From Lactuca virosa (lineage: Eukaryota; Streptophyta; Magnoliopsida; Asterales; Asteraceae), in assembly GCA_928212115.1 (NCBI GenBank), contig CAKMRJ010005523.1, forward strand, positions 139,128,071-139,192,070: a stretch of 64,000 nt of DNA, read 5' to 3'. Below the pieces are notes generated by a model that worked only from the letters and a program-made list of their open reading frames with translations, was not told where the DNA came from and made no database searches. Position 1 is the first letter of the stretch; each line of letters opens with the position of its first letter. Made by a program: the position numbers and the translations under genes. Below are positions 1 to 12,142 of the stretch, piece by piece.

Positions 1-402
1 AATTTGACTGCTTAAGCCCTAAGCAGCCCATGGACCCCTTCTGGAACATGCCTTGGACGATTTCTAATGGGTTTCCCCATACAATTCGTCCAACCTATAT
101 TCCAAGGTGATCCATAGCCCAATTGCAATTATCTTATAATTACAATTCCAGTCCCCTAAGTTTAATTAATCTCTTTTAGCCACAAAATTAGTTCTTAATT
201 AATTCTTGACTAATATTAATTAAACAATATGATTTCTCCTTTAATATATTATTCTCATAATATATTAATAAATCATAATTAAACCTTTCTCTCCTTAATT
301 CATCCTACATATTGTTATGGTGAAGGCAACCCAAAAGGACCATGCTCACAATCGGGTCAAGTACATACCTAAATAGTTATGGACTTAGACACTAATCCAA
401 CA
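1..402 (-). mobile_element. Partial copia LTR, end of an insertion reaching in from the left
   Basis: This is the right end of an LTR of the same copia family as 25724-26552 and, in the opposite orientation, 42029-42843. Shared blocks are the 'aaggcaacccaaaaggacca' stretch, 'gtcaagtacatacc', and the terminal 'aatccaaca' at 394-402. The next bases read directly into a Sirevirus-type integrase frame, so the LTR end sits inside that gene. The rest of this LTR, and any internal part, lies left of the window. An apparent start codon at 379 is LTR sequence and is not a biological start. The target duplication cannot be checked here. Confidence 0.8.
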
Positions 403-3216
403 AAGAAATACATTCTTGTGATTGTTGATGATTTTACAAGGTTCACTTGGGTCTTCTTCCTAAGGCTGAAATCCAAAACAGCCTCAGAGCTCATAAATTT
501 CATCAAAGGAATAGAAGTTCTTACAAAACTCCCAGTTAGGAGAATCCAAAGTGATAATGGATCGGAATTCACTAATTCCACCATTGAGAAATTTCTCACA
601 GAAAAAGGAATCGACCACAACTTCTCAGCTCCGTATACTCCACAACAAAACGGTGTAGTCAAAAGACGCAATAGAACTCTTGTTGAAGCTGCTCGATCTA
701 TGCTGAATTTTGCAAATCTACCACTCTACCTTTGGGCTGAAGTCGTGTCTACTGCTTGCTTCACTCAGAATCGAAGTATCATCAATCGACGCCTCAACAT
801 GACACCGTACGAAGCAATGAATGGTAGGAAGCCATCAATCTCGTTTTTACATGTCTTCGGATGCAGGTGCTTCATCAAGAACAACCGTGATCAGCTTACC
901 AAGTTTCAACCTAAAGCTGATGAAGCCATTTTCCTTGAGTACTCTTCAAAATCGAAAGCTTACAGAGTTCTTAACCGGAGAACTCGTGTTCTGGAAGAAA
1001 GCTTTGACATTACCTTCGATGACAACTTCGTTTGGAATTATGGCCCTACTCACATCGCAACTCACATTATGGATTCCAATGCTCCTCCGCCAGGATGTCC
1101 GAACCATCAAACAATTCTTGAAGTTGACTTTAAAACTCTCTTTGGTCCTTCCGAAACCGCTCTTGATTCAGAATCTCGATCAAGACCATCTATCGTTCCA
1201 ATTCCCTCTTCGGAAGCTCCAGTCTCTCAAAATGTCTCCGGTCCGATCCCAATCCTATATCCATTTGATTCCGCTCCATTTCAACCTTCTCAGGTTGAGG
1301 GGGAGAATACTAATCCCTCTCTTGAATCAAATGTGGATGGCTTCCAAGATACAGATGTTGATTTCGATGACTCCAATCCTCTCAACAATGATGAAAATGA
1401 AAACTACTTTGAATTCCCTTCTGATGATGATGTCAACCTCTATGGTTCAGAAGTTCAGGGGGAGCATCATCCCAACATTCAAACCATTCAGGGGGAGCAA
1501 ATCAATTCCACTGTTGATATCGGTTCGACGGCTGCCCAAGAACTCCCATGATTACATGTTTGGACGAAGGATCATCCTCCGAACCAAGTAATCGGAAACC
1601 CCAATGCTGGTGTACAGACTCGCTCCACCACTAATATTCAAAATGAATGTCATTTCCCAGCTTTCATATCCATGGTTGAACCCAAATCCATCAAGGAAAC
1701 ATTGGAGCATGCTGACTGGATTACAGCCATGCAAGACGAACTGGCAGAATTTAACCGAAATGAAGTTTGGACTCTCGTGCCTCCCCCTCGGAATCATCCC
1801 ATTGTCGGTACGAGATGGGTGTTTCGCAACAAACTGGATGACGCAGGAGTGATCATTAGAAATAAAGCAAGGCTGGTGGCTAAAGGATTCACTCAGATCG
1901 AAGGGCTTGACTACGATGAGACCTTTGCTCCTGTTGATCGCCTTGAAGCCATAAGAATCTTTCTTGCTTATGCTGCTCATAAAGGCTTCAAAGTTTACCA
2001 AATGGATGTTAAGAGTGCCTTTCTTAACGGTGAACTTGACACTGAAGTGTACCTTTAACTGCCCCCCAGATTTATTAATCTCTCCTTTCCGAACTACTGT
2101 TATAAACTCCAGAAGGCTGTCTACGGACTCAAGCAAGCTCCTCGGGCATGGTACGAGACACTCACTGATTTTCTCAAACGCTCCGGTTTTCAAAGAGGAA
2201 TTCTCGATCCTACTCTATTCTGAAGATCCAATGGAAAGCATCTCATGCTGGTACAAATTTATGTGGACGACATCATTTTTGGATCTACAGATTCATCTAT
2301 GGTTGCTGACTTTGCTAAACTGATGGTCAATCGATTCCAAATGAGCATGAATCGGGAGTTAAGCTTCTTTCTTGGCCTCCAAGTCAAACAGACTAACAGA
2401 GGAATTTTCATTCACCAAGAGAAGTGCATTTCGGAACTCCTCAAGAAATACTCCATGGACACTTGTGCCTCCGCAAAGGTACCAATGGGCTTCGGACACA
2501 AGATATTTGCCGACCCTTCAGGTGTTCCTGTTGATGAAAAGAAATACCGCGGAATGATTGGATCCCTGCTCTATTTCACAGCAAGTCGTCCGGATATTAT
2601 GCTTTCTACATGTCTATGTGCCAGATTTCACGTCAACCCAAAGATGTCTCATCTCTTGGCTGTGAAACAAATCTTTCGATATCTCAAAGGCACAAAAAGT
2701 CTCGGACTCTGGTACCCAGCGAATGAGAGCTTCCTACTTCAAGCCTATTCGGATTCAAACTATGGTGGTCTTCAACTTGATAGAAAAAGCACTTCATGTG
2801 GCTGTCAATTCTTAGGTGGTCGGTTGGTCAGTTGGTCTTCCAAGAAACAGAACTGCATTGCTCTCTCTACAGCCGAAGCTGAATACATTGCTGCTGCCAG
2901 CTGTACATCTCAGGTTCTGTGGATGAAATCTCAACTCTTGGATTATGGTTACCGTTTTCAACGCATTCCTATCTACTGTGACTCTCAAAGTGCCATTGCG
3001 ATTTCACACAATCCAATTCAGCACTCAATGACTAAGCACATTGATATAAGGTACCATTTTATAAAAGATCATGTACTGAATGGTAACATTGAACTCATTT
3101 TTGTTCCATCTGATGATGAGATTGCTGATGTCTTTACCAAAGCATTAGACGAAACCAAATTCAATGGGTTACTGAACAAGATGGGTATGATGATACCAGA
3201 TCCTCAGTTCTTTTAG
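403..3216 (+). pseudogene. pol: Sirevirus-type Ty1/copia pol: integrase, reverse transcriptase, RNase H (three nonsense codons)
   Basis: This is one continuous reading frame of a copia polyprotein that would integrate and reverse-transcribe the element. The integrase core comes first (YILVIVDDFTRFTWVF, then QSDNGSEF and PYTPQQNGVVKRRNRTLVEAARSM). An acidic linker follows, then RT (QMDVKSAFLNGEL motif A and YVDD at about 2260-2271, both intact), then RNase H (AYSDSNYGG; CIALSTAEAEYIAAA) ending at 3216. The frame never shifts but is broken by TGA at 1549-1551, TAA at 2056-2058 and TGA at 2220-2222. The 5' part, with gag, protease and the first catalytic Asp of integrase, is cut off by the LTR ending at 402. 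Placement in the Sirevirus group rests on the integrase and RT wording, the long downstream extra gene and the PPT form; no tree was built. Confidence 0.88.
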
Positions 3217-4298
3217 GAGACTTGTTCTCTTTGATAGACGTATTCGAAAGAAAGTTAGTTCCGAACTAAACGTTTTTCATCTCGGAACTACTTTCTCTTT
3301 GAATACATAGGATCTTTTTACTTGTCTTTATTTCTGACCATCTCTTGAGTTTTGTATTTTAAGATGTACAGTTCACCCTGATTGTTTTCCATTTAAAGTC
3401 CACATTGTCAATAGCACCCCGAAATTCTGCTCTGGAAAAGACATTACACTTCGAAATTTAAAAATGCACTCCGGAATTTCAAAAATAACTCCGGAAGGTC
3501 TCTAAAATTTCATCCCGGAATGCTTTTCACAACTTACTCCGGAACTCTTTAAAATCTCACTCTGGAATGCTTTCACAAATTCTCTCCTGAAGGTTTCTCA
3601 AATTTCAACCAGGAATGTTTTACAAATTTTGCTCCGGAAACCTTAACCATCTCTCCAGAAGGCTCTCACAATCTTGTTCCGGAACAATTGCCAAATTCAC
3701 TCCGGAATTTCTTAAAAATCACCTTTCCGGAATTTTTCAAAATAAACTGAGTTTCTGCTCCGGAATTTCAAAATAAACTGAATCTCTGCTCCGAAATCAA
3801 AACTCACTCCGGATTATCTTCGCTTTCCGGACCTCTTTTCAAAACAAGTATGTTCCGGAACACAACTCTTTATCCTCCGGATCATACTCTGTCCGGAACA
3901 ACTCATCCGGAATACCAAAGGGCAATAAGGTGAAACGTTTTTCTCAACGGTTACTTTCTAGGAAGATCCTTATCCTATCCTCCTCGATTTGCATGGCATG
4001 ATTGCACATCCCCATGAAAATAGCCATCGAATCGCCGGTTGAAACTTCCACTTTTAACCACAAATCACTTTACCTTTCACCTCCCATGTCAAATCAACAT
4101 CCCTGAATTCATCCATCATTAAATGCGACCCATTTTCTCATTCGGATCCTCATCATTACTTTCACCGACCCGACCCAACACCCTACCTATAAATATCTTT
4201 CAAACCCGTCATTTACCTTTTTACGCGCTCAATACCTCCAATCTCTCGATTTCTCTCTGTGTTCTTGCTGTTCCTCAAGCTCTCATCCTCCTGCAACA
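3217..4298 (+). repeat. Sirevirus spacer between pol and extra gene, with degenerate CTCCGGAA repeats
   Basis: No coding potential is visible. From about 3415 to 3930 the motif CTCCGGAA, or one-base variants, recurs every 25-40 bases in an AT-rich background, often followed by 'ttt(c/t)aaaa'. The core TCCGGA is a perfect palindrome. A TATA-like 'cctataaatatc' lies at about 4187-4198, roughly 100 bases before the next ORF, and could belong to a promoter for the downstream gene. This is inference from position only. Confidence 0.6.
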
Positions 4299-4801
4299 AT
4301 GGCGTCTCCACAGAACCCCACTCAAACTGCCCCAATCCCAAAGAAATCGATTGCAAAGAAGAAATCTTCCAAAGGTTCGAAAGGTTCCTCGTCTTCTGCT
4401 GATCAAGAACCCTTTCTGAGAGACACTACCCAATTATTTTCCCTAAACCCACTGGATTATGATGAATCGATAAGAGTGATGATCAAGTTTATAGCTAATC
4501 GCCCCATCTCCATTCCCCTCACCAAAATCCCTGAACCACCACTACCACTTCATCACCTTCATCGCGCTTTCACCAGTATCACATTCGTCGATGGTGCTCT
4601 AGAAACAACAATTATCGGTGACAGAATCGTTCCTATCTACAAATCGACCTTTCTCAAGGCGATTGGTGTCAAAGCAAACCCAAGGGGTTTCAAAGTCGTT
4701 GAACCAATGACTGAAGGGTTTCAGATGTTCCTAAATTACATCGGGTATTTCCAAGACTACATGGCCAAAGATTTCAAGAAGTCTGCTGTGTCCGGACTAT
4801 G
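4299..4801 (+). pseudogene. Sirevirus extra (env-like position) gene, N-terminal part
   Basis: The ORF starts MASPQNPTQTAPIPKKS, followed by a Lys/Ser-rich stretch and a globular region with no recognised catalytic motif. It begins after pol and on the same strand, the position where several Sireviruses carry an extra ORF, called envelope-like in SIRE1. No signal peptide or membrane segment is visible. The frame runs into foreign sequence near 4801 and stops at 4823. The rest of the gene resumes at 13933, after a gypsy insertion. The middle of the gene appears to be lost, because the resumed part does not follow on directly and the insert's 5' end is also truncated. The function is unknown. 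Confidence 0.65.
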
Positions 4802-6109
4802 GACTGTACTCATGCGGGACTGACAATCCCACACCTTAACCAGAATCTCCTGGAGGGAGAGCGTGAATTTGTATATAGATATATACGGGACTGACAATCC
4901 CGCACCTTAGCTGTTCGCTACAGTTTGGCCGGCAGGCCTGGGGTGACAAATGTCATATCGTTTCCGACGCCTGAAGAACGTCGCATCAGGCACATCAGTC
5001 ATATTAGTATGGTTAATAGAACTCATATGGATAAAACAACGAGTAAATTACTTAGTAATATACTTCTCTTAAAACTGTAAGAAAAGATAATTACATCCTA
5101 ACTATTTTACTGACCAAATATACCTTTTGTTAGTTTTTACTTATAGTAAAAACTACGTATCATGAAATCAAGTATGGCAAATATACTTGTACTTTTGGTT
5201 TTGGAACGTTAAAACCACAAATCAGTATTATGGATAATATAATATTTTCCAGGATTAATATCAATGTTTTACTGTAGAACGGATATAACTAAGAATACTT
5301 TTACAAATGAAACGGTTTATGGGATTAAACTACTTTTACAAATGAAACGGTTTTATGGGGATTTAAAACTACTATTTAGAAATGGTTTTATGGGGATTTA
5401 AAACTACTATTCAGAAACGGTTTTATGGGGATTTAAAACTACTTATCAGATGGAACTTAGTCATTCACTCTCTTTAAACTAGTATAACATAAAGGACCTT
5501 TAGTGGCTAATTCTATAATTCCTTAGTTTATACATCAGAATTATATATAAGTAATATCCGACTGACAGTGAAATGTGTGACTTCCGCCTTACTTCCTGTT
5601 CCTTGTTTGGTTGTGGGCTTCGGGCAGATACACCCATTTAACTGTCCATTCAATATTAGGTTATATATAACTAGTATAAACTAAGTAATTGTAGAGGGAA
5701 CTATTGAGGTTATCATTTTATCACATCAGGAAATATAGGATTTCCTGGGGGAACCAGCGAACTTTTCCAAAAGAACTTAGAGTATACTCTATAGAACTAA
5801 AATACTTATGAACTCACCAGCTTCAATGTTGATCTACTCTTTCAAAATAACTTGTATTCTTAGGAATCCAGTATACAGGTACACTCCCGAAGCTTTTGAG
5901 AAGACTACCTAGTATCGTACTGCGACTCTTGTCTTCTATTGTATCTACTTTGGTGTTTGAATATGTAATGTTTAAACACTTATGTAAAACTTATACTTAT
6001 TAATGCAATGGTTGTTTGTACTTTGATTACTATATTGCATGTGTTGTGATACTTACATGAAGTTCTCCGCCCCCGAACGTTCTCGCCGTTCTGGTTTGGG
6101 GGTGTGACA
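4802..6109 (+). repeat. Truncated 5' LTR of the gypsy element
   Basis: Clear homology to the 3' LTR begins at 4836 (matching 12624), so about 2.1 kb of the LTR start is missing. Bases 4802-4835 carry 'gggactgacaatccc', a near copy of LTR sequence at 4889-4903, which looks like filler at a deletion junction. The LTR ends in 'gggggtgtgaca' at 6109. Bases 5312-5450 hold 3-4 tandem units of about 36 bp with 'aaacggtttatgggg'. The 3' LTR has one unit more. Confidence 0.75.
5539..5671 (+). repeat. Hairpin unit 1 (5' LTR) of the gypsy element
   Basis: The left arm AATTATATATAAGTAATATC (5539-5558) faces the right arm AATATTAGGTTATATATAAC (5652-5671). These are inverted complements with a few mismatches. 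The loop holds the family core TTCCTGTTCCTTGTTTGG followed by TTGTGG. The same unit lies in the 3' LTR at 13362-13494. Confidence 0.6.
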
Positions 6110-6112
6110 GAT

Positions 6113-6124
6113 TGGTATCAGAGC
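6113..6124 (+). other. Primer-binding site (tRNA-Met type) of the gypsy element
   Basis: TGGTATCAGAGC starts four bases after the LTR end 'tgtgaca'. It is the standard sequence complementary to the 3' end of initiator tRNA-Met used by many plant LTR retrotransposons, and it fixes the plus orientation of the element. Confidence 0.9.
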
Positions 6125-6682
6125 AGTGTTTACAGTGAACTCAGTATATCGGTCATAAAAGATATACAACTATAAACCATTTGGGATAAAAACACTCTGA
6201 CCAAGAGTTATACTTTAAAAATATAACAATATTTTATAAAAGTATAAGTACATGCAGAATATATATACTAGAATGAGTATCACAAGAAGAATAAAACAAA
6301 AGTATTTGGATGTTGGACATCACAGATAAACCTGGACAGTTATGTAATCATATCTGGGATCAATATAGCCTGATCAACTATATTTATTTGAGATATGACC
6401 AACATGTGTTTGGGAGTGATTGTAGTGTTGCAACAAGTCTAAAACTTACCTAGGTACCAGAAGAATTCTAGAACCAAACATAAAGGTTAAAATACTATAG
6501 GAGTATTTTAGGATGCTATAACAAGAAAACTGAAAACTTATCAACTTCTTATATCTAGAAGTCTAAGAATCAAACTTATAATTGAAATACCAAGGAAGTA
6601 TTTTAAATACCATAAATAAACTTTTGGGAAATTTTAAAAGATCTTTTTTGGTAAATCTATCATTACTAAGTGGATACATTAA

Positions 6683-6814
6683 GGTTATATATACTTGAGA
6701 TTTTATAGACTTAGAATATGTGATTTTCACTTTACTTCCTTTTCCTTGTCTGGATGTGGTTTTAGAGTACGATTACTTATTCGAAGGTCTATTTGATCTG
6801 GATTATATATAATC
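6683..6814 (+). repeat. Hairpin unit 2 (leader region)
   Basis: The left arm GGTTATATATACTTGAGAT (6683-6701) pairs with the right arm GATCTGGATTATATATAATC (6795-6814). The loop contains 'TTCCTTTTCCTTGTCTGG' and 'ATGTGG'. The arms differ in sequence from the other units but remain mutually complementary. Confidence 0.6.
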
Positions 6815-7660
6815 GGTACACACTATGTGATTATAGAAGGACCAGAAAGGATCACCTTCGTAAAAGTTTAAATTTTCTCATAGATTCTTTAGAAAATTCT
6901 CCTCGTATAAACCCCTTAGATAGATGTAGTCACTCCAGCAATCAATAGTAGAGTCAAGGAGGATCCAATAGAATTTCATTAGGAGAATTCTGAGAAAGAA
7001 ACAGATGAGAGGTAAAGAAACTATAGAGATCCTTTCATGCCCTTACCCTATTAAGGACACCAATGAGAGATTCGCATGAACTTCCAAGATTCAAAATCTT
7101 CATTACGAAGTAATGGGGATCAGTGTCAGAATCGTAAGTAAGACAGCTCAGGAATTCAATATACCTACGGAGGAGAAGGACACCCTATAGATACCAGGAG
7201 AGAACAAATCATTACCGCCCAGAATAGAACTGAGAACAGAGGAAAACCACGCATGATTCATGTGAAGTGTTTGAGCGCCTTTTCATCTAAGTAATAACTA
7301 ATAAATAATACAACCTAGTGAGTTAGTGTTTACATTACTCACATTAGGTATTAAGTTTATCATCTTTTCCCGTCATGATTAATAACGGAAAAATCGGATC
7401 ACAAAAATCTCAATTGATAGTGATTACTTCTCGAATTCATAAGTCTATTTTATGTAGACTTTTATTATGAATTGTTTTCAAATCATTTCGAAAGTTAGAA
7501 AACGATATCCTCCAATCGAAGGTAACTTAGTTTGGTTGATACTCGGTTCATAACCATTCTAGAAACTTATTTCTGCTCCTTACCAGGACTGCATCATAGG
7601 GATGCAGGTCGAATCATTGAGAACAGTATAACAAAACGAAAATTTTATATGTAGATACAA

Positions 7661-8326
7661 ATGATTAGAATACATCCAGATCCAACGATAGTCGCTCACG
7701 AGCTCATTTTCTTATCGTATAACAGGATCATGCCTTCGAAGAAACAAAACCAACCCACCGGCAAAACACCAATTCTTCAAATAGATTCGGCTACGTTTCA
7801 AGCTGCAGTCATAGCAGTTGTAGCAATTATCATGGCACACCTTAACGCTAACAATGCAAATGTTAGTGGTAATGCTATCGGCAACCCCGATCGTGGTGAT
7901 GACCAAGTACAACAACGAGTACCTATTTGTAAGGACACTTCGAACCTTAAGCCTAATATCCTGAAACGAAAGTTCGAGAACAAGAAAGGGAGTTGTTCAA
8001 CTCAAAAACCTAACAGAGGGCAACGAACTGGGGCAGTCAATACCCCCATCAGCCCTATTATTCCAGCACCGACCACGCTGTACTTAGGAAACCTCCCACA
8101 CTGCAGCAAGTGCAACTACCATCATCATGGAGTTTGCCGAGAGCTGCATTGCAATAGATGCAACATGAAGGGGCATACCGTCCGCATCTGTAGAACTCCG
8201 GTTGAGTTCATCACTTCAACTACCAATGTTGGAACCATTCCAATATGTCACCTTTGTGGTGAAATAGGACATTACAAGAGGGACTGTCCAACAGAGAAGA
8301 ACGACGGGGCAGCAGGAGGAGTTTAA
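7661..8326 (+). pseudogene. gag: Gypsy gag relic with two zinc knuckles
   Basis: An open frame of 221 codons. The C-terminal half has two CX2CX4HX4C zinc knuckles, CNRCNMKGHTVRIC and CHLCGEIGHYKRDCP, which in gag bind the element RNA. An upstream 'CSKCNYHHHGVC' resembles a third, altered finger. The N-terminal part is short and lacks the usual retrotrans_gag core of about 100 residues, so this is an internally deleted gag. The probable start is the second methionine (MPSKKQNQ, at about 7730). No protease follows. Confidence 0.7.
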
Positions 8327-8496
8327 CCCCAATGCATGGGAAGGCATCCAAGAACCCTGCTATATTTTGGTATGCTACCAAACCCCAATAATTATCTATA
8401 ATTATGATTACTCTCCCGTTCAAATTAAATCACAGCATTCATATAAAATTTGAAACCCTAACAGGTAAGCTATGATGGCTTAGTATATACATAAGG

Positions 8497-8624
8497 GTCA
8501 TTTATAATTAAGATTTCTAGACTTAGAGTGAGTAATCCCACCTCATTTCCTGTTCCTTGTTTGGTTGTGGATTTAGGGCAGGGTTGCTCAGTCAAAGGTC
8601 TTACCAATCTTAATTATACATGAC
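8497..8624 (+). repeat. Hairpin unit 3 (after gag relic)
   Basis: The left arm GTCATTTATAATTAAGATT (8497-8515) and right arm AATCTTAATTATACATGAC (8606-8624) are complementary at 18 of 19 positions. The loop contains 'TTCCTGTTCCTTGTTTGG' and 'TTGTGG'. Confidence 0.7.
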
Positions 8625-9224
8625 TTGTATACACCAAGCGATTATAGAGAGACCTAGTAAGGATCATTTCATGGAAGATCATAATTTCAAGTTATCAGAA
8701 CCCTCGTATTGGTAGTACCCGCCAATTTCAAATCAAAAAGGGGATTCGTAACAGTAATAATAAAATAAAACCGGAAGCGCTGAAAACTTAGGTACATAGG
8801 ATAGTTCATTATCCTAGTAATCATTTCCCCCAGAACGACTTAATATCTATTTCGTCAAGAAAATTTCCGACATCCTCATTCGACATGGTTTGGCCTGGTC
8901 CTTACCATGTGAAAATTCTTATACGGTGTAAGAGAACTTTTTCCTTAATCAGTCGTAAGATGAAATTCTTCCAATACATAACGCAAACCCTTATGTCATC
9001 TCTCAAAACTTCAGAAGTACCCATGCGAAGGGTACCACGCCCTTCTAGCCTACTCAAGTAGACAGGAAACTTCAAACGAAAAGCACCGAAGTAGTCTTAG
9101 AAGTCAGTAACCACCGAAGTACCCCAATAGATCTCATAGGAAAATCATTTTACCGCAGGTCAAGTTCAAGAATAGAGACTAAGAACTCATTAGGTTAATC
9201 TATCGCTGCTAAGTATATATGTGA

Positions 9225-9359
9225 GAGTGGTATATAATTTAGACTTAACAAGATTTAAGATGTGTGATTCTGCCCTATTTCTTGTTTTCTTGTCTAGTTG
9301 TGGACTTGGGGCAGATCCACCCAACCGAACGTTTTGTCAATCTAAATTATATATGACTC
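9225..9359 (+). repeat. Hairpin unit 4 (before integrase relic)
   Basis: The left arm GAGTGGTATATAATTTAGA (9225-9243) and right arm TCTAAATTATATATGACTC (9341-9359) are complementary at 17 of 19 positions. The loop contains 'TTCTTGTTTTCTTGTCTAG' and 'TTGTGG'. Confidence 0.7.
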
Positions 9360-9469
9360 GTATACACGAGGTGATGATAGATGAGCCAAGTATGAGTATT
9401 ATCGAAGCAAAAGCCGCAGGCTTACTACAACAACCGGAGATACCTGAGTGGAAGTGGTAGCGGATTAAA

Positions 9470-10469
9470 ATGAGCTTTATAATCAAGTTACCAAGGCAAC
9501 AGGTGGACTTGATGCCATTTTGGGTCATCGTCGACAGATTAGCCAAGTCTGCGCACTTCATACAATTTTGAAGAAATAGGAAAATAGAGAAGATAACTAG
9601 AACATGTGTTAGAGGTAGTCAGAGTGCACGGTGTTCCAATATCTGTTATCTCCGTTGAGATAATAGAATCATCTCCCAGTTCAGGCAGTCACTTCAGAAA
9701 TCTATGGGAACTAGAGTAGTCATGAGCATATGTGATCACTTTGTAAAGTTTGGGATACCCATTTACCAATTAGTCAAGTCATTTATCCTGCTAGCATTTA
9801 AGTTGCTCCATTCGAAACCTTCTGTGGTCACAAGTGCAGATCTATCTGCACTGGACTAAAGTTGGTGACACGCAACTAGCTAGAGGTCCAATTTCCATAC
9901 AGCACCTTCGTTGGACCGGAATTATTCCAAGAGACTACCAAAAAGAGAATACGAATCAGGAAGCGACATGAAGCTTCCAGAGTTAATTAGAAAAGCTACG
10001 CCTTTGATAAGAGAAAACCATTGGAATTCCAGGTTGATGACCTTGTCATATGAAGGTCTCACCCCGGAAGGGCAGGATACGCTTCGGAAAGCATGGAATA
10101 CTAAATCCAAGGTACATAGGACCATTCGATATTCTTACCAGAATCGGTCTTGTAGCTTATAAACTTAAACTACCACAAAATTTTAATAACATTCATCCCA
10201 CCTTTCACATATCTAATCTAAAGAGGTGTTTATCCGATGAAACACTTGTTATTTCACTCGATGAAATCAAGTTAAATAAAAGTCTACACTTTGTAGAAGA
10301 ACCAATGGAAATCATGGATAGGGAAATCAAAAGAACCAAGCAAAGTCTTATCCCGATAGTGAAGGTTCGCTGGATTGCAAACCGGGGACCTGAATTCACA
10401 TGGGAAAGGGAAGATTATATGAAACGAAAATATCCACATCTTTCCCCTAGTCCATTAGTATCACTTTAG
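9470..10469 (+). pseudogene. pol: Gypsy integrase relic with intact C-terminal domain
   Basis: Bases 9480-9570 encode a recognisable but broken integrase start (the segment ending FWVIVDRLAKSAHF). Bases 9580-10040 are too decayed to read through. The frame 10050-10469 is open and has the typical gypsy integrase tail: NPRYIGPFDILTRIG, YKLKLPQNFNNIHPTFHISN, then a chromodomain-like end (IVKVRWIANRGPEFTWERED). RT and RNase H are absent between gag and integrase, so the element cannot be autonomous. Confidence 0.75.
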
Positions 10470-10498
10470 ACTTAATTTCGGGATGAAATTCCCTCTAA

Positions 10499-10509
10499 CG
10501 GGGGGATAA
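10499..10509 (+). other. Polypurine tract of the gypsy element
   Basis: The 'cggggggataa' run lies directly before the 3' LTR start TGTAACACC at 10510. It is the plus-strand priming site, and together with the PBS it defines the element's orientation. Confidence 0.8.
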
Positions 10510-11995
10510 TGTAACACCAGTCAAATTTAGGTCAAAAATAAATTGATCAATAATCATAATTGGGATGAACAAAGTGGTAGAGATTGTAACAAAGTTTCCA
10601 AAAATATAAAGAACACTGAAATCCGAGTTATAACGAAGAAGTTATGACCAATCGAAGATCCGCGACAAAACCGGCAAAACACTATTCAGTGTAAAATATG
10701 AATTTCCGATAAAAGGATTTTTAGCCTTAACAATCTAAATGAAAGTTGTAGAATATGTTAAACCGAGAACTTTCATAAAAAGAACATAAAAATCTGACTT
10801 CGTATGAGAAAGTTATGATTTTTCTAAGTTTCGGTTTAGCAGTAGACAGCTAAAAATTCGAAATAAAAACCGATCGATATTTAGCCGACACAACTTAAAC
10901 GAGAATCGAAGGTCTCGTCAAAAGTAGTACAACAGTAAAAAGACAGACGAAAACGGACGTCGGATGAAGAAGTTATGAATTTTTAACGGATTTCCTGTCC
11001 TGGTCTGTTAAAAATAATAATATTAAAAATAAAGTCAAAACTAGCCGACGAAGTCCAAACAAAAGTCGTAGAGTATAATTTTATCTACGCGTGCATATAA
11101 AGAACGTCGAAAACGGAGCTCGTATGCGAAAGTTATGAATTTCGCACGTTTTGGGCACGAAAATCGAAAAATGTTGAAAACCGGGAAATTTCGCATGGTC
11201 ACCCTTCGGCCACGTCACCTCGCATGCGAGGCTTCCCCGTGTTCACCCTGTGTCCGTCTCTGATTCGACCGAAGTGCGGACCAATGAGAAGCAGAAGCGC
11301 CTCGCACCGGTGACATCTTCCGAGCTCGCACACGCGCTTCGCTTCTCCTTCTGCCGCGTGTCTAGCCTCCCTTCGCACGTCCGGCGTGTGGCTGCTGACT
11401 CTTCTCTTCGGCCGAACCCTCGCAACCCTATATAAAGGGTGCGAGATCTCTCGGATTTTTCACACATTTCACCCAAATTTTCACCTGTCTTCACATTTTC
11501 TACCCCCACAAGCCTACTTACAACCCCCCAAGGCCCCGGTATCATATCTAAAACCCGAAGCAAGCCCCGAAGCCCCAGAATTCTCGAGAAGCTAACCTCT
11601 TTCCAGTCGAAGTGCTGCCTGCGTAAAGCCCGGTTTTTAATCAAAAACTCGCGGTTTCTTCGAGAAAGATCATTTATAGAAACAAAACGCTGCCCAAATC
11701 ACCACTTATTAAGTGAGTTCATACCCCTATAATATACCTTTTTAAATGGTTTTAAATGCTTTTTAGAGGGGGCGGGGGGGAATACAAGTTGAACACAATC
11801 TAAATTGTGTTAATAATTATATGTGATGATAATCACACAAAGGGTTTCCTTATGCTTTTAAGGATTACCAAATACTTCCAAAATGACTTAAAGCCATGTT
11901 AAATCTTTAAAGTCATGTAAACTCTTTTAATACTGTTAAATTCTTTGAAAAAGATTTTATAAACTATTTCAAATTATAATTATCAATATCATATT

Positions 11996-12142
11996 CATAT
12001 ATGTATAAGTATATAAATAAAACTTAAAGGGCTTAGGACTAAAGAGTTGCCTTATCTCCTTTTCCTTATTTGGATGTGGATTTGAGGTGAGATTAATTGT
12101 CTGAAGGTCGTTTCCTTCTTAACTATATACGTTATACATATG
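11996..12142 (+). repeat. Hairpin unit 5 (3' LTR, proximal)
   Basis: The left arm CATATATGTATAAGTATATA (11996-12015) and right arm TATATACGTTATACATATG (12124-12142) pair along nearly their full length with one bulge. The loop contains 'CTCCTTTTCCTTATTTGG' and 'ATGTGG'. Any counterpart in the 5' LTR would lie in the deleted portion. Confidence 0.65.

Noticed and set aside
821..1591. 256-codon ORF overlapping the Sirevirus pol frame
   Set aside because: It is an out-of-frame shadow of the integrase and linker coding region with no motif of its own.
1552..2193. 213-codon minus-strand ORF
   Set aside because: Antisense shadow of the Sirevirus RT coding sequence.
11243..11732. Overlapping ORFs on both strands in a GC-rich stretch
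   Set aside because: They lie in the gypsy 3' LTR around its TATA box, have biased composition and match no protein.
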